64,000 nt of DNA. Origin: Luteipulveratus halotolerans. GTDB lineage: Bacteria; Actinomycetota; Actinomycetes; Actinomycetales; Dermatophilaceae. The stretch spans positions 1,550,001 to 1,614,000 of the forward strand of contig NZ_LAIR01000002.1 of assembly GCF_001247745.1 (NCBI RefSeq), read 5' to 3'. Below the pieces are notes generated by a model. It saw only the letters and a list, made by a program, of their open reading frames with translations, was not told where the DNA came from and searched no databases. Position 1 is the first letter of the stretch, and each line of letters starts with the position of its first letter. Shown here in pieces: positions 22,588-30,977 of this stretch. The translations under genes were made by a program, and so were the position numbers.

Positions 22588-23409
22588 GTGGAGCTCGTGC
22601 TGAGCAGACCGAACGGCATCCTGGTCGAGCCCGAAAACCCCTGTGGCACAGGCGTTCTCGTGGTCGCAGGGTCGAGCGGTCGCGTCGACGAGGGCCGTGC
22701 GCGGCTGCTTGCGCGGCACGGGGCGACCGCGATGTCGATCCAGTGGTTCGGTTGCGAGGGCCAGCCCGACGGTCCGTACGACGTTCCCCTCGAGACCTTC
22801 ACGGCGGCGCTCGACGAGCTCGCGACGCGCTGCGACCGGCTGGCGATGATCGGTACGTCGTTCGGCGCTGAAGCCACCTTGCTGACGTCCGCGTGCGACC
22901 AGCGGGTGACGGCCGCGGTGGCGTTCGCTCCGTCACCCGTCGTGTGGGCAGGCGTACGACCCGACGGATCGGTCACGTCGCACTGGACGCGTGCTGGTGA
23001 GCCACTGCCCTACCTACCGTTCGTCGAGCCGTCGCAACCCGTCGGTGACCCGCCCGCGTTCCGGTGTACGTACGCCGAGAGCCTGGCTGCCGCCGCACCC
23101 GAAACCGTTGCGGCAGCGACGATCCCGGTCGAGGCTATCGCGGGCGCGGTCGTGCTGATCGCCGGTGGCGACGACCAGGTGTGGCCGGCCGACGCGTGGG
23201 TCGACACCATCGCGCGACGTCGTACGGACGCCGGCCGCGAGACCACTGTGGTGACCGCTGCGCGCGCCGGGCACCGCACGGTGCTGCCCGGCGAAGACGT
23301 CGTCCGGGCCGGTGCGGCGATCGCCCGCGGCGGCACGCCTGACGCCGACTCCGACCTCGGACGGCGAGCCTGGCCGCACCTCGTGCGTGCCCTGCAGCTG
23401 CGGCTTTGA
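22588..23409 (+). CDS. Alpha/beta hydrolase with BAAT-type acyl-CoA thioesterase domain
   Basis: In this 273-residue protein the nucleophile elbow is MIGTSFGAEATLL, followed by VAFAPSPVVWAGV. The acid lies in LIAGGDDQVWPAD and the catalytic His in RAGHRTVLPGE. The pattern with Trp after the serine strand and QVWPA resembles BAAT_C acyl-CoA thioester hydrolases rather than dienelactone hydrolases. GTG 22588 follows GGAGAGG by 8 nt and gives VELVLSRPNG; longer starts at 22567 and 22510 are possible. Confidence 0.75.
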   Translation: MELVLSRPNGILVEPENPCGTGVLVVAGSSGRVDEGRARLLARHGATAMSIQWFGCEGQPDGPYDVPLETFTAALDELATRCDRLAMIGTSFGAEATLLTSACDQRVTAAVAFAPSPVVWAGVRPDGSVTSHWTRAGEPLPYLPFVEPSQPVGDPPAFRCTYAESLAAAAPETVAAATIPVEAIAGAVVLIAGGDDQVWPADAWVDTIARRRTDAGRETTVVTAARAGHRTVLPGEDVVRAGAAIARGGTPDADSDLGRRAWPHLVRALQLRL

Positions 23410-23416
23410 CCAGGGG

Positions 23417-24343
23417 TCAGCGCGGGCGCGGGACGTCGATCGCTCGGCTCAGCGCCAGGGCCGCCGCCCGGTCGCCCTTGACCGAGATCCGGCCCTGGAT
23501 GCCGGCTCGCACGGTGCTGAGGTTGCCGGTGGCGAGCTTGAGGAAATCGGCGCCGTCCATGCTGATCGTCACGTCGCGATCGGGCGAGTCACCCTCGGAG
23601 ATGGTGCATCGACCCCCGTCGAACGCCACGACGTAGCGGTCGGGCTCGCCCTCGGCGCCGGACAACCGGAACGCGATGGTCGACGACAACCGAGCACCCT
23701 TGCGTGGGTCGATGAAGTCGGGGAACCGACGGAAGATCTCATCGAGCACGACCCGACGGGTGGACCCCGCCATCAGATGCCGCAGGTTGTCGTCGCTGGA
23801 CCGTCGCACCGCGCCCGCGACCTCGACCGGGTCGAGGTCGCGGGTGTCGACCGGGGAGCCCGGCAGGTCGGGTCGGCTGAAGACCTCCGCGAGGTCGAGT
23901 GCGAGCAACCCGTCCCCCTCGACGACCAGATCGCCGGCGATGGCCAGCAGACCGGCGTGCTCCTGACCAGTGACGATCCGCAGCAGGTGGGTCACCGACG
24001 TGCGGATGATCGCGTCCCACTCGCCGACCTCGTCGTTCTCGCGCACGTCGCCCCCGTCGAGCACGACCGTGCGGTCCTCGACCAGCTGACCGGAGTGGGT
24101 GAGCTCGAAACCGATGACGGCCTTGAGGGCCCGCAGCGGCTCGGGCACGGCGATCTCGGGCAGGTGAGTGATGACCGTGCTGACCAGGGCGTGCCGGACG
24201 GTGTCATCTGCGGTGAGGGCCCCGACCTCACGGTCGGTACAGGCGGCGAGCTCGTCGACGACCTGCCGTGGCGTCGTGGAGGCGAGCTGCTCCTCGACCT
24301 CGGCGGGTGTGCCGGACAGCAGGCGGACCGACCACGTGCTCAA
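23417..24343 (-). CDS. SCP2 sterol-binding-domain protein
   Basis: The protein has 308 residues. The C-terminal 100 residues (FPDFIDPRKGARLSSTIAFRLSG, VVAFDGGRCTISEGDSPDRDVTISMDGADFLKLATGNLS, GRISVKGDRAAAL) form an SCP2 fold. The N-terminal two-thirds is unrecognised and mostly helical. It begins with TTG, preceded by GGAGG at 5 nt, which supports this start. SCP2 domains bind lipids or acyl-CoA; the physiological ligand is unknown. Confidence 0.8.
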   Translation of the reverse strand: MSTWSVRLLSGTPAEVEEQLASTTPRQVVDELAACTDREVGALTADDTVRHALVSTVITHLPEIAVPEPLRALKAVIGFELTHSGQLVEDRTVVLDGGDVRENDEVGEWDAIIRTSVTHLLRIVTGQEHAGLLAIAGDLVVEGDGLLALDLAEVFSRPDLPGSPVDTRDLDPVEVAGAVRRSSDDNLRHLMAGSTRRVVLDEIFRRFPDFIDPRKGARLSSTIAFRLSGAEGEPDRYVVAFDGGRCTISEGDSPDRDVTISMDGADFLKLATGNLSTVRAGIQGRISVKGDRAAALALSRAIDVPRPR

Positions 24344-24388
24344 CGGAACCTCCGTGACATGGGTTGAGGTGCGAGGACGGGCGAACGC

Positions 24389-25195
24389 TCAGGCGCCGAT
24401 GCCGGTGGCAGCGCGGTGTCGTGTGTCAGCGAAGCGCTCACCCTCGAGCACCGGCACGGCACGGCTGGAGTCGAGCTGTGCCGCGACCAGCACGTCGTCG
24501 CGGAAGCCCGCCTCGACGAGCTCCTGGCCGCTCGCGGAGTCCAGCAGCGCCGTACGCAGTGCGCCGGCGATGTCGTCGTACGCCGCGACGGCCGCTCGCG
24601 CCTCGGGGCTGAGCTCGTCGGCGAGCGCAGGCTGGTCGGCGAGCACCGCCGAGAGCACCGCGCCGCAGCCCCACAGGTCCTCGACGCTCGGTCGCAACGA
24701 CCCGTCGGGCCAGCGCTCGCCGGCGGCGACGAACGCGACGGACCGGCCGGGCTCGTGCAGGTGGTCGAGCGCGTGGGCGGCGACGGCGGCGCGGTTGAGC
24801 AGGCAGGCGCCCACGACTTCGACGCCGCGGTCACGCAGGGCGGCGCTGATCGTCGATCCGTTGGGTGACGGCAGGACCAGACGCTTCAGGCCGGTCGCCG
24901 TGCGCAGGCTGGCCGGTGACAGGCTGACCGCAGCCAACGGCCCCGACTCGCGTGCCTTGAACCGACCCACGGCGTAGCGGGCGTCGCGTGCCTCGGCGAA
25001 CTCCACGACCGACTCGTCACGCCACTGGTAGGGGTAGACCTCCGCACCCAGGTCGATCGCGACCGTCAGGGTCGTGGTGAAGCTGAGCACGTCGACGACG
25101 ACCGCCTGGTCGGCGCCGTCGACCACCGACTGCGCGCCCTGAAGGCCCCAGTCGAGGCGGATCCGGTGGCGGTGCTGGCTGTGTGGAGTCCCCAT
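24389..25195 (-). CDS. comB: 2-phosphosulfolactate phosphatase family protein (ComB)
   Basis: In this 268-residue protein the ComB hallmarks are AVVVDVLSFTTTLTVAIDLGAEVYPY, RLVLPSPNGSTISAAL, GACLLNRAAVAAHA and VAFVAAGERWPDGSLRPSVEDLWGCGAVL. Characterised ComB is a Mg-dependent phosphatase of coenzyme M synthesis in archaea. In actinobacteria, which lack coenzyme M, homologues are common and probably dephosphorylate another phosphosulfonate or phospholactate. The gene stands 30 bp from the YciO gene on the same strand. Confidence 0.85.
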   Translation of the reverse strand: MGTPHSQHRHRIRLDWGLQGAQSVVDGADQAVVVDVLSFTTTLTVAIDLGAEVYPYQWRDESVVEFAEARDARYAVGRFKARESGPLAAVSLSPASLRTATGLKRLVLPSPNGSTISAALRDRGVEVVGACLLNRAAVAAHALDHLHEPGRSVAFVAAGERWPDGSLRPSVEDLWGCGAVLSAVLADQPALADELSPEARAAVAAYDDIAGALRTALLDSASGQELVEAGFRDDVLVAAQLDSSRAVPVLEGERFADTRHRAATGIGA

Positions 25196-25225
25196 GTCGG
25201 CACCCTAGCCCTGCGGGTCTGCGGA

Positions 25226-25846
25226 CTACTGGAACGGCGTCGGGTCTCCTGCGCCGACACGGACGACCTCGGCCGCACCACCCGACATGTCGACGACGGT
25301 GGTGGGTTCGAGGCCGCACTCCCCCGAGTCGATCACGGCGTCGAGGACGTGGTCGAGCTCCTCCTTGATCTGCCAGCCGTCGGTGCGAGGTTCGTCGTGA
25401 TCGGGCAGCAGGAGGGTGCTCGACAGCAACGGTTCGCCGAGCTCCTCCAGGAGAGCCGACGCGACCGGGTGGTCGACGATGCGTACGCCGACGGTGCGCT
25501 TCTTGGGGTGCAGCAGTCGCCGCGGGACCTCGCTGGTCGCCGGGAGGATGAACGTGTAGGAGCCGGGCGTCGCAGCCTTCACGGCCCGGAACATCCAGTT
25601 GTCGAGCTGGACGAGCTGGCCGAGCTGGGCGAAGTCACGGCACACCAGCGTGAAGTGGTGCTTTGCGTCGAGGTGGCGGATGCGGGTGATCCGTTCCTTG
25701 CCGTCCGGGTTGCCGAGCCGGCACCCGAGCGCGAAGCAGGAGTCGGTCGGGTAGGCGATCAGACCACCGTCGCGGATCAGGTCGGCCGCCTGCCGGATCA
25801 GCCGCGGTTGCGGGTCCTGCGGATGCACATCGAGGTAGCGCGCCAT
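25226..25846 (-). CDS. Sua5/YciO/YrdC family protein, threonylcarbamoyl-AMP synthase-like
   Basis: The 206-residue protein has LIRQAADLIRDGGLIAYPTDSCFALGCRL (nucleotide site), KHHFTLVCRDFAQLGQL, SYTFILPATSEVPRRLLHPKKRTVGVRIVDHPV and the late SSTLLLP strand. The KHHFTL motif and length match the YciO branch rather than the essential TsaC/Sua5. Role in tRNA t6A formation is therefore possible but not certain. Confidence 0.82.
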   Translation of the reverse strand: MARYLDVHPQDPQPRLIRQAADLIRDGGLIAYPTDSCFALGCRLGNPDGKERITRIRHLDAKHHFTLVCRDFAQLGQLVQLDNWMFRAVKAATPGSYTFILPATSEVPRRLLHPKKRTVGVRIVDHPVASALLEELGEPLLSSTLLLPDHDEPRTDGWQIKEELDHVLDAVIDSGECGLEPTTVVDMSGGAAEVVRVGAGDPTPFQ

Positions 25847-25902
25847 CCGGCCACGGTAGGAGGTGGCGTCGTCGGTGACCAGGGTCTGCGAAACTCACTC
25901 CC

Positions 25903-26553
25903 GTGCTCGTCGACCTCGCCGATGTCCTGCGTGACGCAGCCGCGGGCCGCTTTCCCGCCGTCGACGGCGGATGGGAGCGCGCTCGTACCTGGCACCCGCA
26001 CGTCGAGGCCGTCGTCGCGTTCACCGGCCACGCCTACCTCGCGGTGCGTGACGACCTCGTCACACAGCTGCCCGTCGACCGGCTCGACGGGTTCGGTGGC
26101 GCTCACGACCCGCGAGTGGTGGCCGCGCTCGCACGAGGCGGGTGGATCGACAGCCTCGATGCGCTGCTCGTCCATCCCGGTCAGGCGCGCGCTCGGGGCG
26201 GTCTCGTCGAGCGTCCCGACCTGGGCCACCACCCGCGGGCGCAGCTGGCGCGGCGTATGCGCCGTGACGTCCGTGTGCTCGGACGCGCGGACCCGAGGAG
26301 CACTGACCTGGTGACGATGTCGACCGGCATCGCAGGTCTGACCGAGCTGGGCGTCGAGACGGGTGGCGGCACCAGATCCGGGCGCAGTCTGATCGAGGCT
26401 GCGCTCGCGTCGGTGAACGGTCCGGTCGTGGCCGCCGTCGCACCCGGCAACGCCCGCGCGTTGCGTGCGTTCCTCGCCACCGGCTTCGTGCCGGTCGGCT
26501 CGGTGCAGCTCTTCGGCCGGGACGAGGGCTCAGGCGCGCCGGCTGACGGCTGA
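25903..26553 (+). CDS. GNAT-like protein of unknown function
   Basis: The 216-residue protein has a C-terminal half resembling a GNAT domain: GGTRSGRSLIEAALASVNGPVVAAVAPGNARALRAFLATGFVPVGSVQLF. That covers the acetyl-CoA loop region and the asparagine-alanine motif. The N-terminal half (VVAFTGHAYLAVRDDLVTQLP) is not recognised. The 3' end overlaps the convergent SRPBCC gene by 24 bp. Activity is unproven. Confidence 0.65.
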   Translation: MLVDLADVLRDAAAGRFPAVDGGWERARTWHPHVEAVVAFTGHAYLAVRDDLVTQLPVDRLDGFGGAHDPRVVAALARGGWIDSLDALLVHPGQARARGGLVERPDLGHHPRAQLARRMRRDVRVLGRADPRSTDLVTMSTGIAGLTELGVETGGGTRSGRSLIEAALASVNGPVVAAVAPGNARALRAFLATGFVPVGSVQLFGRDEGSGAPADG

Positions 26554-26973
26554 GCGCACGAGGTCGACGTAGCCGGACAGGATCAACGGCCAGTCGTTGA
26601 ACCGGTGGCGATCCGTGGAGTTGTCCCGTGTCCACCCGCCGTGACGGAGCGTCATCCGGCAGCCCGTGTCGTGGTCGAGCATCTGCACGCGCACCACGCT
26701 CGGGACACCGCTGGCGTGTGCGAACGAGAAGGTGTGCTCGAGCAGATGACCCGGCTCGATGCGGCGTACGACTCCCCACTCGTCGTCGTAGCCGCGGTAC
26801 CGCGCGATCACCCGACCACCGACACGCGGCTGGACCACGACTCCTTCGTACGTCGCCGGGTCGCTGGTGAAGGCCCCTGGCCACCACTGACCGATCCGGT
26901 CGACGTAGAGGTAGAACGCCTGTCGAGCCGGTGCCGGCAGGTCGTAGGACAGCACGACGTCCTCGGCTGGCAT
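26530..26973 (-). CDS. SRPBCC (AHSA1/START-like) domain protein
   Basis: The 147-residue protein shows the AHSA1-type helix-grip pattern: LSYDLPAPARQAFYLYVDRIGQWWPGAF, VVQPRVGGRVIARY, GVVRRIEPGHLLEHTFSF and VQMLDHDTGCRMTLRHGGW. Such proteins bind hydrophobic ligands or act as chaperone co-factors or stress proteins; none is indicated here. A palindromic site lies in its leader at 26990-27020. Confidence 0.82.
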   Translation of the reverse strand: MPAEDVVLSYDLPAPARQAFYLYVDRIGQWWPGAFTSDPATYEGVVVQPRVGGRVIARYRGYDDEWGVVRRIEPGHLLEHTFSFAHASGVPSVVRVQMLDHDTGCRMTLRHGGWTRDNSTDRHRFNDWPLILSGYVDLVRSAVSRRA

Positions 26974-26989
26974 GGATCATCCTCTCATT

Positions 26990-27020
26990 CCCTGTCACCG
27001 CTCAGTCTGCGGTGACAGGG
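26990..27020. repeat. 11-bp perfect inverted repeat in the SRPBCC leader
   Basis: CCCTGTCACCG (26990-27000) is mirrored at 27010-27020 around 9 nt, 17 nt before the SRPBCC start codon. It contains TGTCACC on both strands but no CGTC at the ECF41 distance, so it is more likely an operator or leader hairpin than a sigma site. Confidence 0.6.
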
Positions 27021-27029
27021 GCGCAGTGC

Positions 27030-27066
27030 GGCCAGGCGATTTCCGGTTGTGGAAATCCGCCTGGCC
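27030..27066 (-). terminator. Terminator of the OsmC gene
   Basis: GGCCAGGCGATTTCC (27030-27044) pairs with 27051-27066 around a 6-nt loop with one bulged G. It lies 26 bp beyond the OsmC stop on the minus strand. Confidence 0.65.
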
Positions 27067-27092
27067 AGAGAGGGGGGTGTGGACGAGCGGGG

Positions 27093-27524
27093 TCAGGCGT
27101 CCTTGACGGTCGTGGTGACCTCGGTCGGCAGCATCACGGTGCGCGACACGGTGCACAACCGCTCGTGCGACTGGCGGGCCGCGTCGGGCAGTACGGCGCG
27201 GGCCTTGTCACCGTCCTCGCCCTCGGGGAAGGTCACCTCGAACGTCACCGTGATCGGGCCCATGTGGTTGCCCTGGTCATCGCGCAGCTTGTCACCTCCG
27301 GCGGTGACCTCGAACGACGACGGCTCGCTGCGGCGGGTGGTGAGGATGTCGACGTCGATGGCCGAGCACCCCGCGATGGCGGTGAGCAGCAGCTCGACGG
27401 GCGTGAAGTCGTCGTCGCTGCCGCTGCCGAACGCCAGGGTGCCTCCCCGGGCATTGGTCGCGGTGAACCGGCCGGCGGAGTCACGGACGAGCGAGACGGA
27501 ACGGTGGGCGCTGGGGGTCGTCAT
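27093..27524 (-). CDS. OsmC family protein
   Basis: The 143-residue protein has GSGSDDDFTPVELLLTAIAGCSAIDVDILTTRR, which carries the Glu and first peroxidatic-type Cys of OsmC/Ohr. The second cysteine is in SHERLCTVSRTVML. These proteins reduce organic or fatty-acid hydroperoxides. The ATG at 27524 is used; the longer upstream frame overlaps the divergent phosphatase gene at 27555, so the two share a 30-bp promoter region. Confidence 0.85.
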   Translation of the reverse strand: MTTPSAHRSVSLVRDSAGRFTATNARGGTLAFGSGSDDDFTPVELLLTAIAGCSAIDVDILTTRRSEPSSFEVTAGGDKLRDDQGNHMGPITVTFEVTFPEGEDGDKARAVLPDAARQSHERLCTVSRTVMLPTEVTTTVKDA

Positions 27525-27554
27525 GCAGACAGCCTGCCAGTAGCCTCCGGACGT

Positions 27555-28163
27555 GTGAGCGCCGAACCATCCTTCCCGCAGGGCCGCCTCGTCCTTCTCC
27601 GCCACGGTGAGACCGAGTGGAGCAAGTCGGGTCAGCACACCGGCACGACCGACATCCCTCTGACCGCTGTCGGCGAGCAGGCAGCGCGAGACACTGCGGC
27701 GCTGCTCGAGGCCTACGACATCGTCGGTGTCCACTGCTCACCCCTGACGCGGGCCCGGCGTACGGCCGAGCTCGCGGGACTCACCGACTACGTCGTCGAC
27801 GAGGACCTGCGTGAGTGGGACTACGGCGCGTACGAGGGCATGACGACACCGCAGGTGCGCGAACAGCTCGGTTACCAGTGGGAGATCTTCGAGCACGGCG
27901 TGGCGCCGGGCGCGACTCCCGGCGAGACGGTCGAGGACGTCGCGGCCCGTGCGAGCCACGTGCTGCAACGCGTCTGGCCGCAGCTGCACGAGGGTGATGT
28001 CGTCCTGGTCGCGCACGGCCACCTGCTGCGCATCCTCACGACCGTGTGGCTGCGCGAGCAACCCAGGTTCGGGGCCAAGATCTCGTTGGACGCAGGATCG
28101 GTGAGCGTGCTCGGCGAGCACCACGACGTGCCGACCATCGACGTCTGGAACCGCGTCACCTGA
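27555..28163 (+). CDS. Histidine phosphatase superfamily (phosphoglycerate-mutase-like) protein
   Basis: The 202-residue protein has VLLRHGETEWSKSGQHTGTTDIPLT (phospho-His RHG motif), CSPLTRARRTAEL, REWDYGAYEGMTT (acid) and VLVAHGHLLRILTTVWL (second catalytic His). This set fits the broad-specificity acid phosphatase branch rather than true glycolytic mutase. GTG 27555 gives VSAEPSFPQGRLV. The cellular substrate is unknown. Confidence 0.88.
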   Translation: MSAEPSFPQGRLVLLRHGETEWSKSGQHTGTTDIPLTAVGEQAARDTAALLEAYDIVGVHCSPLTRARRTAELAGLTDYVVDEDLREWDYGAYEGMTTPQVREQLGYQWEIFEHGVAPGATPGETVEDVAARASHVLQRVWPQLHEGDVVLVAHGHLLRILTTVWLREQPRFGAKISLDAGSVSVLGEHHDVPTIDVWNRVT

Positions 28164-28194
28164 CGTCGAGAACCGAGTGACACCAAGGGCTCGG

Positions 28195-29679
28195 CTACGA
28201 CGGCAGGTCCCAGGTGTGCACCGGCTCGTTGCTGTGCATGCCCTCGACGTAGCGCTCGAGCATCCCGTGCAGCGCCGTACGCCGGTCCTGCCCCTTGTCC
28301 TCGAGGCGTTCGACGCACGCGATCTGCCACGAGGCGCCGTTCATCTCCTTGCGGCACCGGTCCTCCAGGACGCCGAGGTAGCGATCACGGACCTCCGTCG
28401 CAACGCCCCAGCGCTCCAGGCCCTCGTGGGCCATCGGCAGCAGGTGGCGCAGCACCAGCTCATCGGCCGGCACCTCACCGAAACCCGGCCAGTAGACCCG
28501 GGCGTCGATGCCGCGGCGGGCGCCCTGGCGGAAGTTCTCCTCCGCAGCCGCGAAGCTCATACGGGTCCACACCGGCCGGTCGCTCTCGGCGAGCATCCGG
28601 ACCACGCCGTAGTAGAACGCCGAGTTGGCCATGCAGTCGACGATCGTCGGACCGGCGGGCAGGACCCGGTTCTCGACACGCAGGTGCGGGCGTTCGCCGA
28701 CGATGTCGTAGATCGGCCGGTTCCAGCGGTAGACGGTGCCGTTGTGCAGCCGCAGCTCGGCCAGCTCGGGCGCCTTGCCCTCGTCGAGCAGCGCGACCGG
28801 GTCCTCGTCCGAGGTCTCGGGGAGCAGGGCCGGGTAGTACAGGACGTTCTCCTCGAACAGGTCGAAGATCGAGGTGATCCAGCGTTCGCCGAACCACACC
28901 CGCGGCCGCACACCCTGGTTCTTCAGCTCGATCGACCGGGTGTCGGTGGCCTGCTGGAACACCTCGACGCGGCTCTCGTGCCACAGCTGACGACCGAAGA
29001 AGTAGGGCGAGTTGGCGCCGATGGCCAGCTGGATGGACGACAGCGCCTGCGCGGCATTCCAGTGCGCCGCGAACTCGCTGGGCTGAACCTGCAGGTGCAG
29101 CTGCACCGAGGTGCACGCGGACTCGGGCGCGATGGAGTCGGCGTACGTCGCGAGCTGTTCGCCCGAAGGCCCTTCGATGTCGATCCACAGGTCCTCGCCC
29201 CGGGCGGCGAAGATCGCCTCGTTGAGGGCGGCGTACCGGGCGTTGGCGCTCATCCACTCGGGGTGGAAGTGCTCGGGCATCAGCGTCGGGAGGATGCCGA
29301 TCATCACGATGTGGGCGCCGGTCTCACCGGCCATCCGCTCGGCGCGGTTGAGGCTCTCGCGCAGGTCCTTCTCGAGGTCGAGCGCGGCGCGGCCGGGCAG
29401 CGGCCGCGGGTCGACGTTGAGCTCGATGTTGTACTGGCCGAGCTCGGTCTGGTAGTCCGGGTCGGCGATCTTGTCGAGCACCTCGGCGTTGGTCATCGTC
29501 GGCTCGTACTGCCCGTCGACGAGGTTGAGCTCGATCTCCATACCGGTGAGCGGCCTGTCGAACTCGAAGCTGCTCGTCGTGAGCATGCGTTCGAAGACGT
29601 CCAGGTCCTGACGGACCTTCTCGCGGTAGCGCTGGCGCTGCTCACGTGTGTACGTGGTGCTGCTGACGTCCTCGCCCAT
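28195..29679 (-). CDS. Glutamate-cysteine ligase, GCS2 family
   Basis: The 494-residue protein has TGMEIELNLVDG and GQYNIELNVDPRPLPG, which bind metal and nucleotide in the GCS2 fold. Further conserved parts are SVQLHLQVQPSEFAAHWNAAQAL, AIGANSPYFFGRQLWHESRVEVFQQATDTR and RVENRVLPAGPTIVDCMANSAFYYG. GCS2 enzymes make gamma-glutamylcysteine. Actinobacteria normally use mycothiol, so the product may serve another thiol pathway or gamma-glutamyl chemistry. ATG 29679 is preferred for its spacing from GAGGTG; GTG 29685 is possible. Confidence 0.87.
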   Translation of the reverse strand: MGEDVSSTTYTREQRQRYREKVRQDLDVFERMLTTSSFEFDRPLTGMEIELNLVDGQYEPTMTNAEVLDKIADPDYQTELGQYNIELNVDPRPLPGRAALDLEKDLRESLNRAERMAGETGAHIVMIGILPTLMPEHFHPEWMSANARYAALNEAIFAARGEDLWIDIEGPSGEQLATYADSIAPESACTSVQLHLQVQPSEFAAHWNAAQALSSIQLAIGANSPYFFGRQLWHESRVEVFQQATDTRSIELKNQGVRPRVWFGERWITSIFDLFEENVLYYPALLPETSDEDPVALLDEGKAPELAELRLHNGTVYRWNRPIYDIVGERPHLRVENRVLPAGPTIVDCMANSAFYYGVVRMLAESDRPVWTRMSFAAAEENFRQGARRGIDARVYWPGFGEVPADELVLRHLLPMAHEGLERWGVATEVRDRYLGVLEDRCRKEMNGASWQIACVERLEDKGQDRRTALHGMLERYVEGMHSNEPVHTWDLPS

Positions 29680-29689
29680 GCGCACACCT

Positions 29690-29711
29690 CACCACAGGCG
29701 CCCCTGTGGTG
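29690..29711 (-). repeat. Small perfect hairpin upstream of the glutamate-cysteine ligase
   Basis: CACCACAGG (29690-29698) pairs with 29703-29711 around CGCC, directly ahead of the ligase start. It could be a leader structure covering the ribosome-binding region or an operator half-site pair. Confidence 0.4.
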
Positions 29712-29804
29712 TCAGCATCCGGTGACGACCTTTCGTCGGCCGGGTTCCCGGCTCGCCGCCGCGGCTCCGCTGCCCTGTCGGCGCTGTCTCCTAGCCTGCG
29801 AGAC

Positions 29805-30977
29805 ATGCGGTTCCTGCACACCTCCGACTGGCACCTGGGACGGTCGTTCCACGGCGTCGGGCTGCTCGGTGCGCAGGAGCGCTACCTCGACCACCTCGTC
29901 GAGGTCGCACGCGAGGAGCACATCGACGCGGTCCTCGTCTCGGGTGACGTCTACGACCGGGCGCTGCCCTCACCCGACACTGTCGCGCTCCTGGACGACG
30001 CGCTCGTCCGGCTGCTCGACACGGGGGCGCAGGTGATCGTCTCCAGCGGCAACCACGACTCCGCGACGCGCCTCGGGTTCGCCTCGCGGCTGCTCGAGCG
30101 GTCGGGCCTGCACATCCGTACGTCGGCCGGTTCGGTGGGCACACCCGTCACCGTCGGCGACACGCACGTCTACCCCATCCCCTACCTCGAGCCTGCGCTC
30201 GCCGCGCCGGTGCTCAAGGCGGACGAACGCACCCATGCCGGGGTCCTGCGCGCAGCGATGTCCAGGGTCCGGGCCGACCTCGGCCGGCGCGGAGGGCGCT
30301 CGGTCGTCATGGCCCATTCGTTCGTCACCGGCGCCACCACCTCCGACTCCGAGCGCGACATCAGTGTGGGCGGCATGGGGGCCGTTCCCGTCAACGTCTT
30401 CGACAGTGTCGACTACGCCGCCCTGGGGCACCTGCACCGTCCGCAGCAGCCCGCAGAGCACGTCCGCTACTGCGGCTCGCCGGTGGCCATGTCGTTCAGC
30501 GAGGCAGGGCACACCAAGAGCACGCTCCTCGTCGATCTCGCCGGGGCGGCACCGGCGTACGACGAGGTGGTCGCGCCGACCGAGCGACCCCTCGCGCGGC
30601 TGCGCGGCACGCTCGAGCAGCTGCTCCGCGACCCGTCGTACGCCGAAGCCGAGAACGCCTGGTGCCAGGTCACGCTGACCGACGAGCGTCGTCCGCGAGC
30701 GGCGATGGACGCCGTGCGCTCACGTTTCCCGCACACACTCCAGCTGTTGTTCGACAGCCCGGCGGACGCCTTCGCCCAGCGCAGCTATGCGCGTCGTGTC
30801 CAGGGTCGTGCCGACCTCGACCTGTGCTGCGACTTCCTCGAGCACGTGCGTGGCGGCGTCGACACCAGCGTCGACGAGCGCGAGCTGCTGCGCGACGCGC
30901 TCGGCGCCGCCGCCTCCGCACGACACGAGCACGACGACGAGGGCGGGCTCACCGACGGCCGCAGCGGCGCAGCATGA
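29805..30977 (+). CDS. sbcD: Exonuclease SbcD (Mre11 homologue)
   Basis: The 390-residue protein has all calcineurin-like metal motifs: MRFLHTSDWHLGR, VLVSGDVYDRALP, IVSSGNHDSATRL, VVMAHSFVTGA and YAALGHLHRPQ. With SbcC it forms an ATP-regulated double-strand exonuclease and hairpin endonuclease that processes palindromes and blocked ends. ATG 29805 begins exactly at the conserved N-terminus. It overlaps sbcC by 4 nt (ATGA), as in most genomes. Confidence 0.95.
   Translation: MRFLHTSDWHLGRSFHGVGLLGAQERYLDHLVEVAREEHIDAVLVSGDVYDRALPSPDTVALLDDALVRLLDTGAQVIVSSGNHDSATRLGFASRLLERSGLHIRTSAGSVGTPVTVGDTHVYPIPYLEPALAAPVLKADERTHAGVLRAAMSRVRADLGRRGGRSVVMAHSFVTGATTSDSERDISVGGMGAVPVNVFDSVDYAALGHLHRPQQPAEHVRYCGSPVAMSFSEAGHTKSTLLVDLAGAAPAYDEVVAPTERPLARLRGTLEQLLRDPSYAEAENAWCQVTLTDERRPRAAMDAVRSRFPHTLQLLFDSPADAFAQRSYARRVQGRADLDLCCDFLEHVRGGVDTSVDERELLRDALGAAASARHEHDDEGGLTDGRSGAA

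Noticed and set aside
26990..27020. TGTCACC as an ECF41 promoter for the SRPBCC gene
   Set aside because: No CGTC lies 15-17 nt downstream on either strand; the motif is part of a palindrome.
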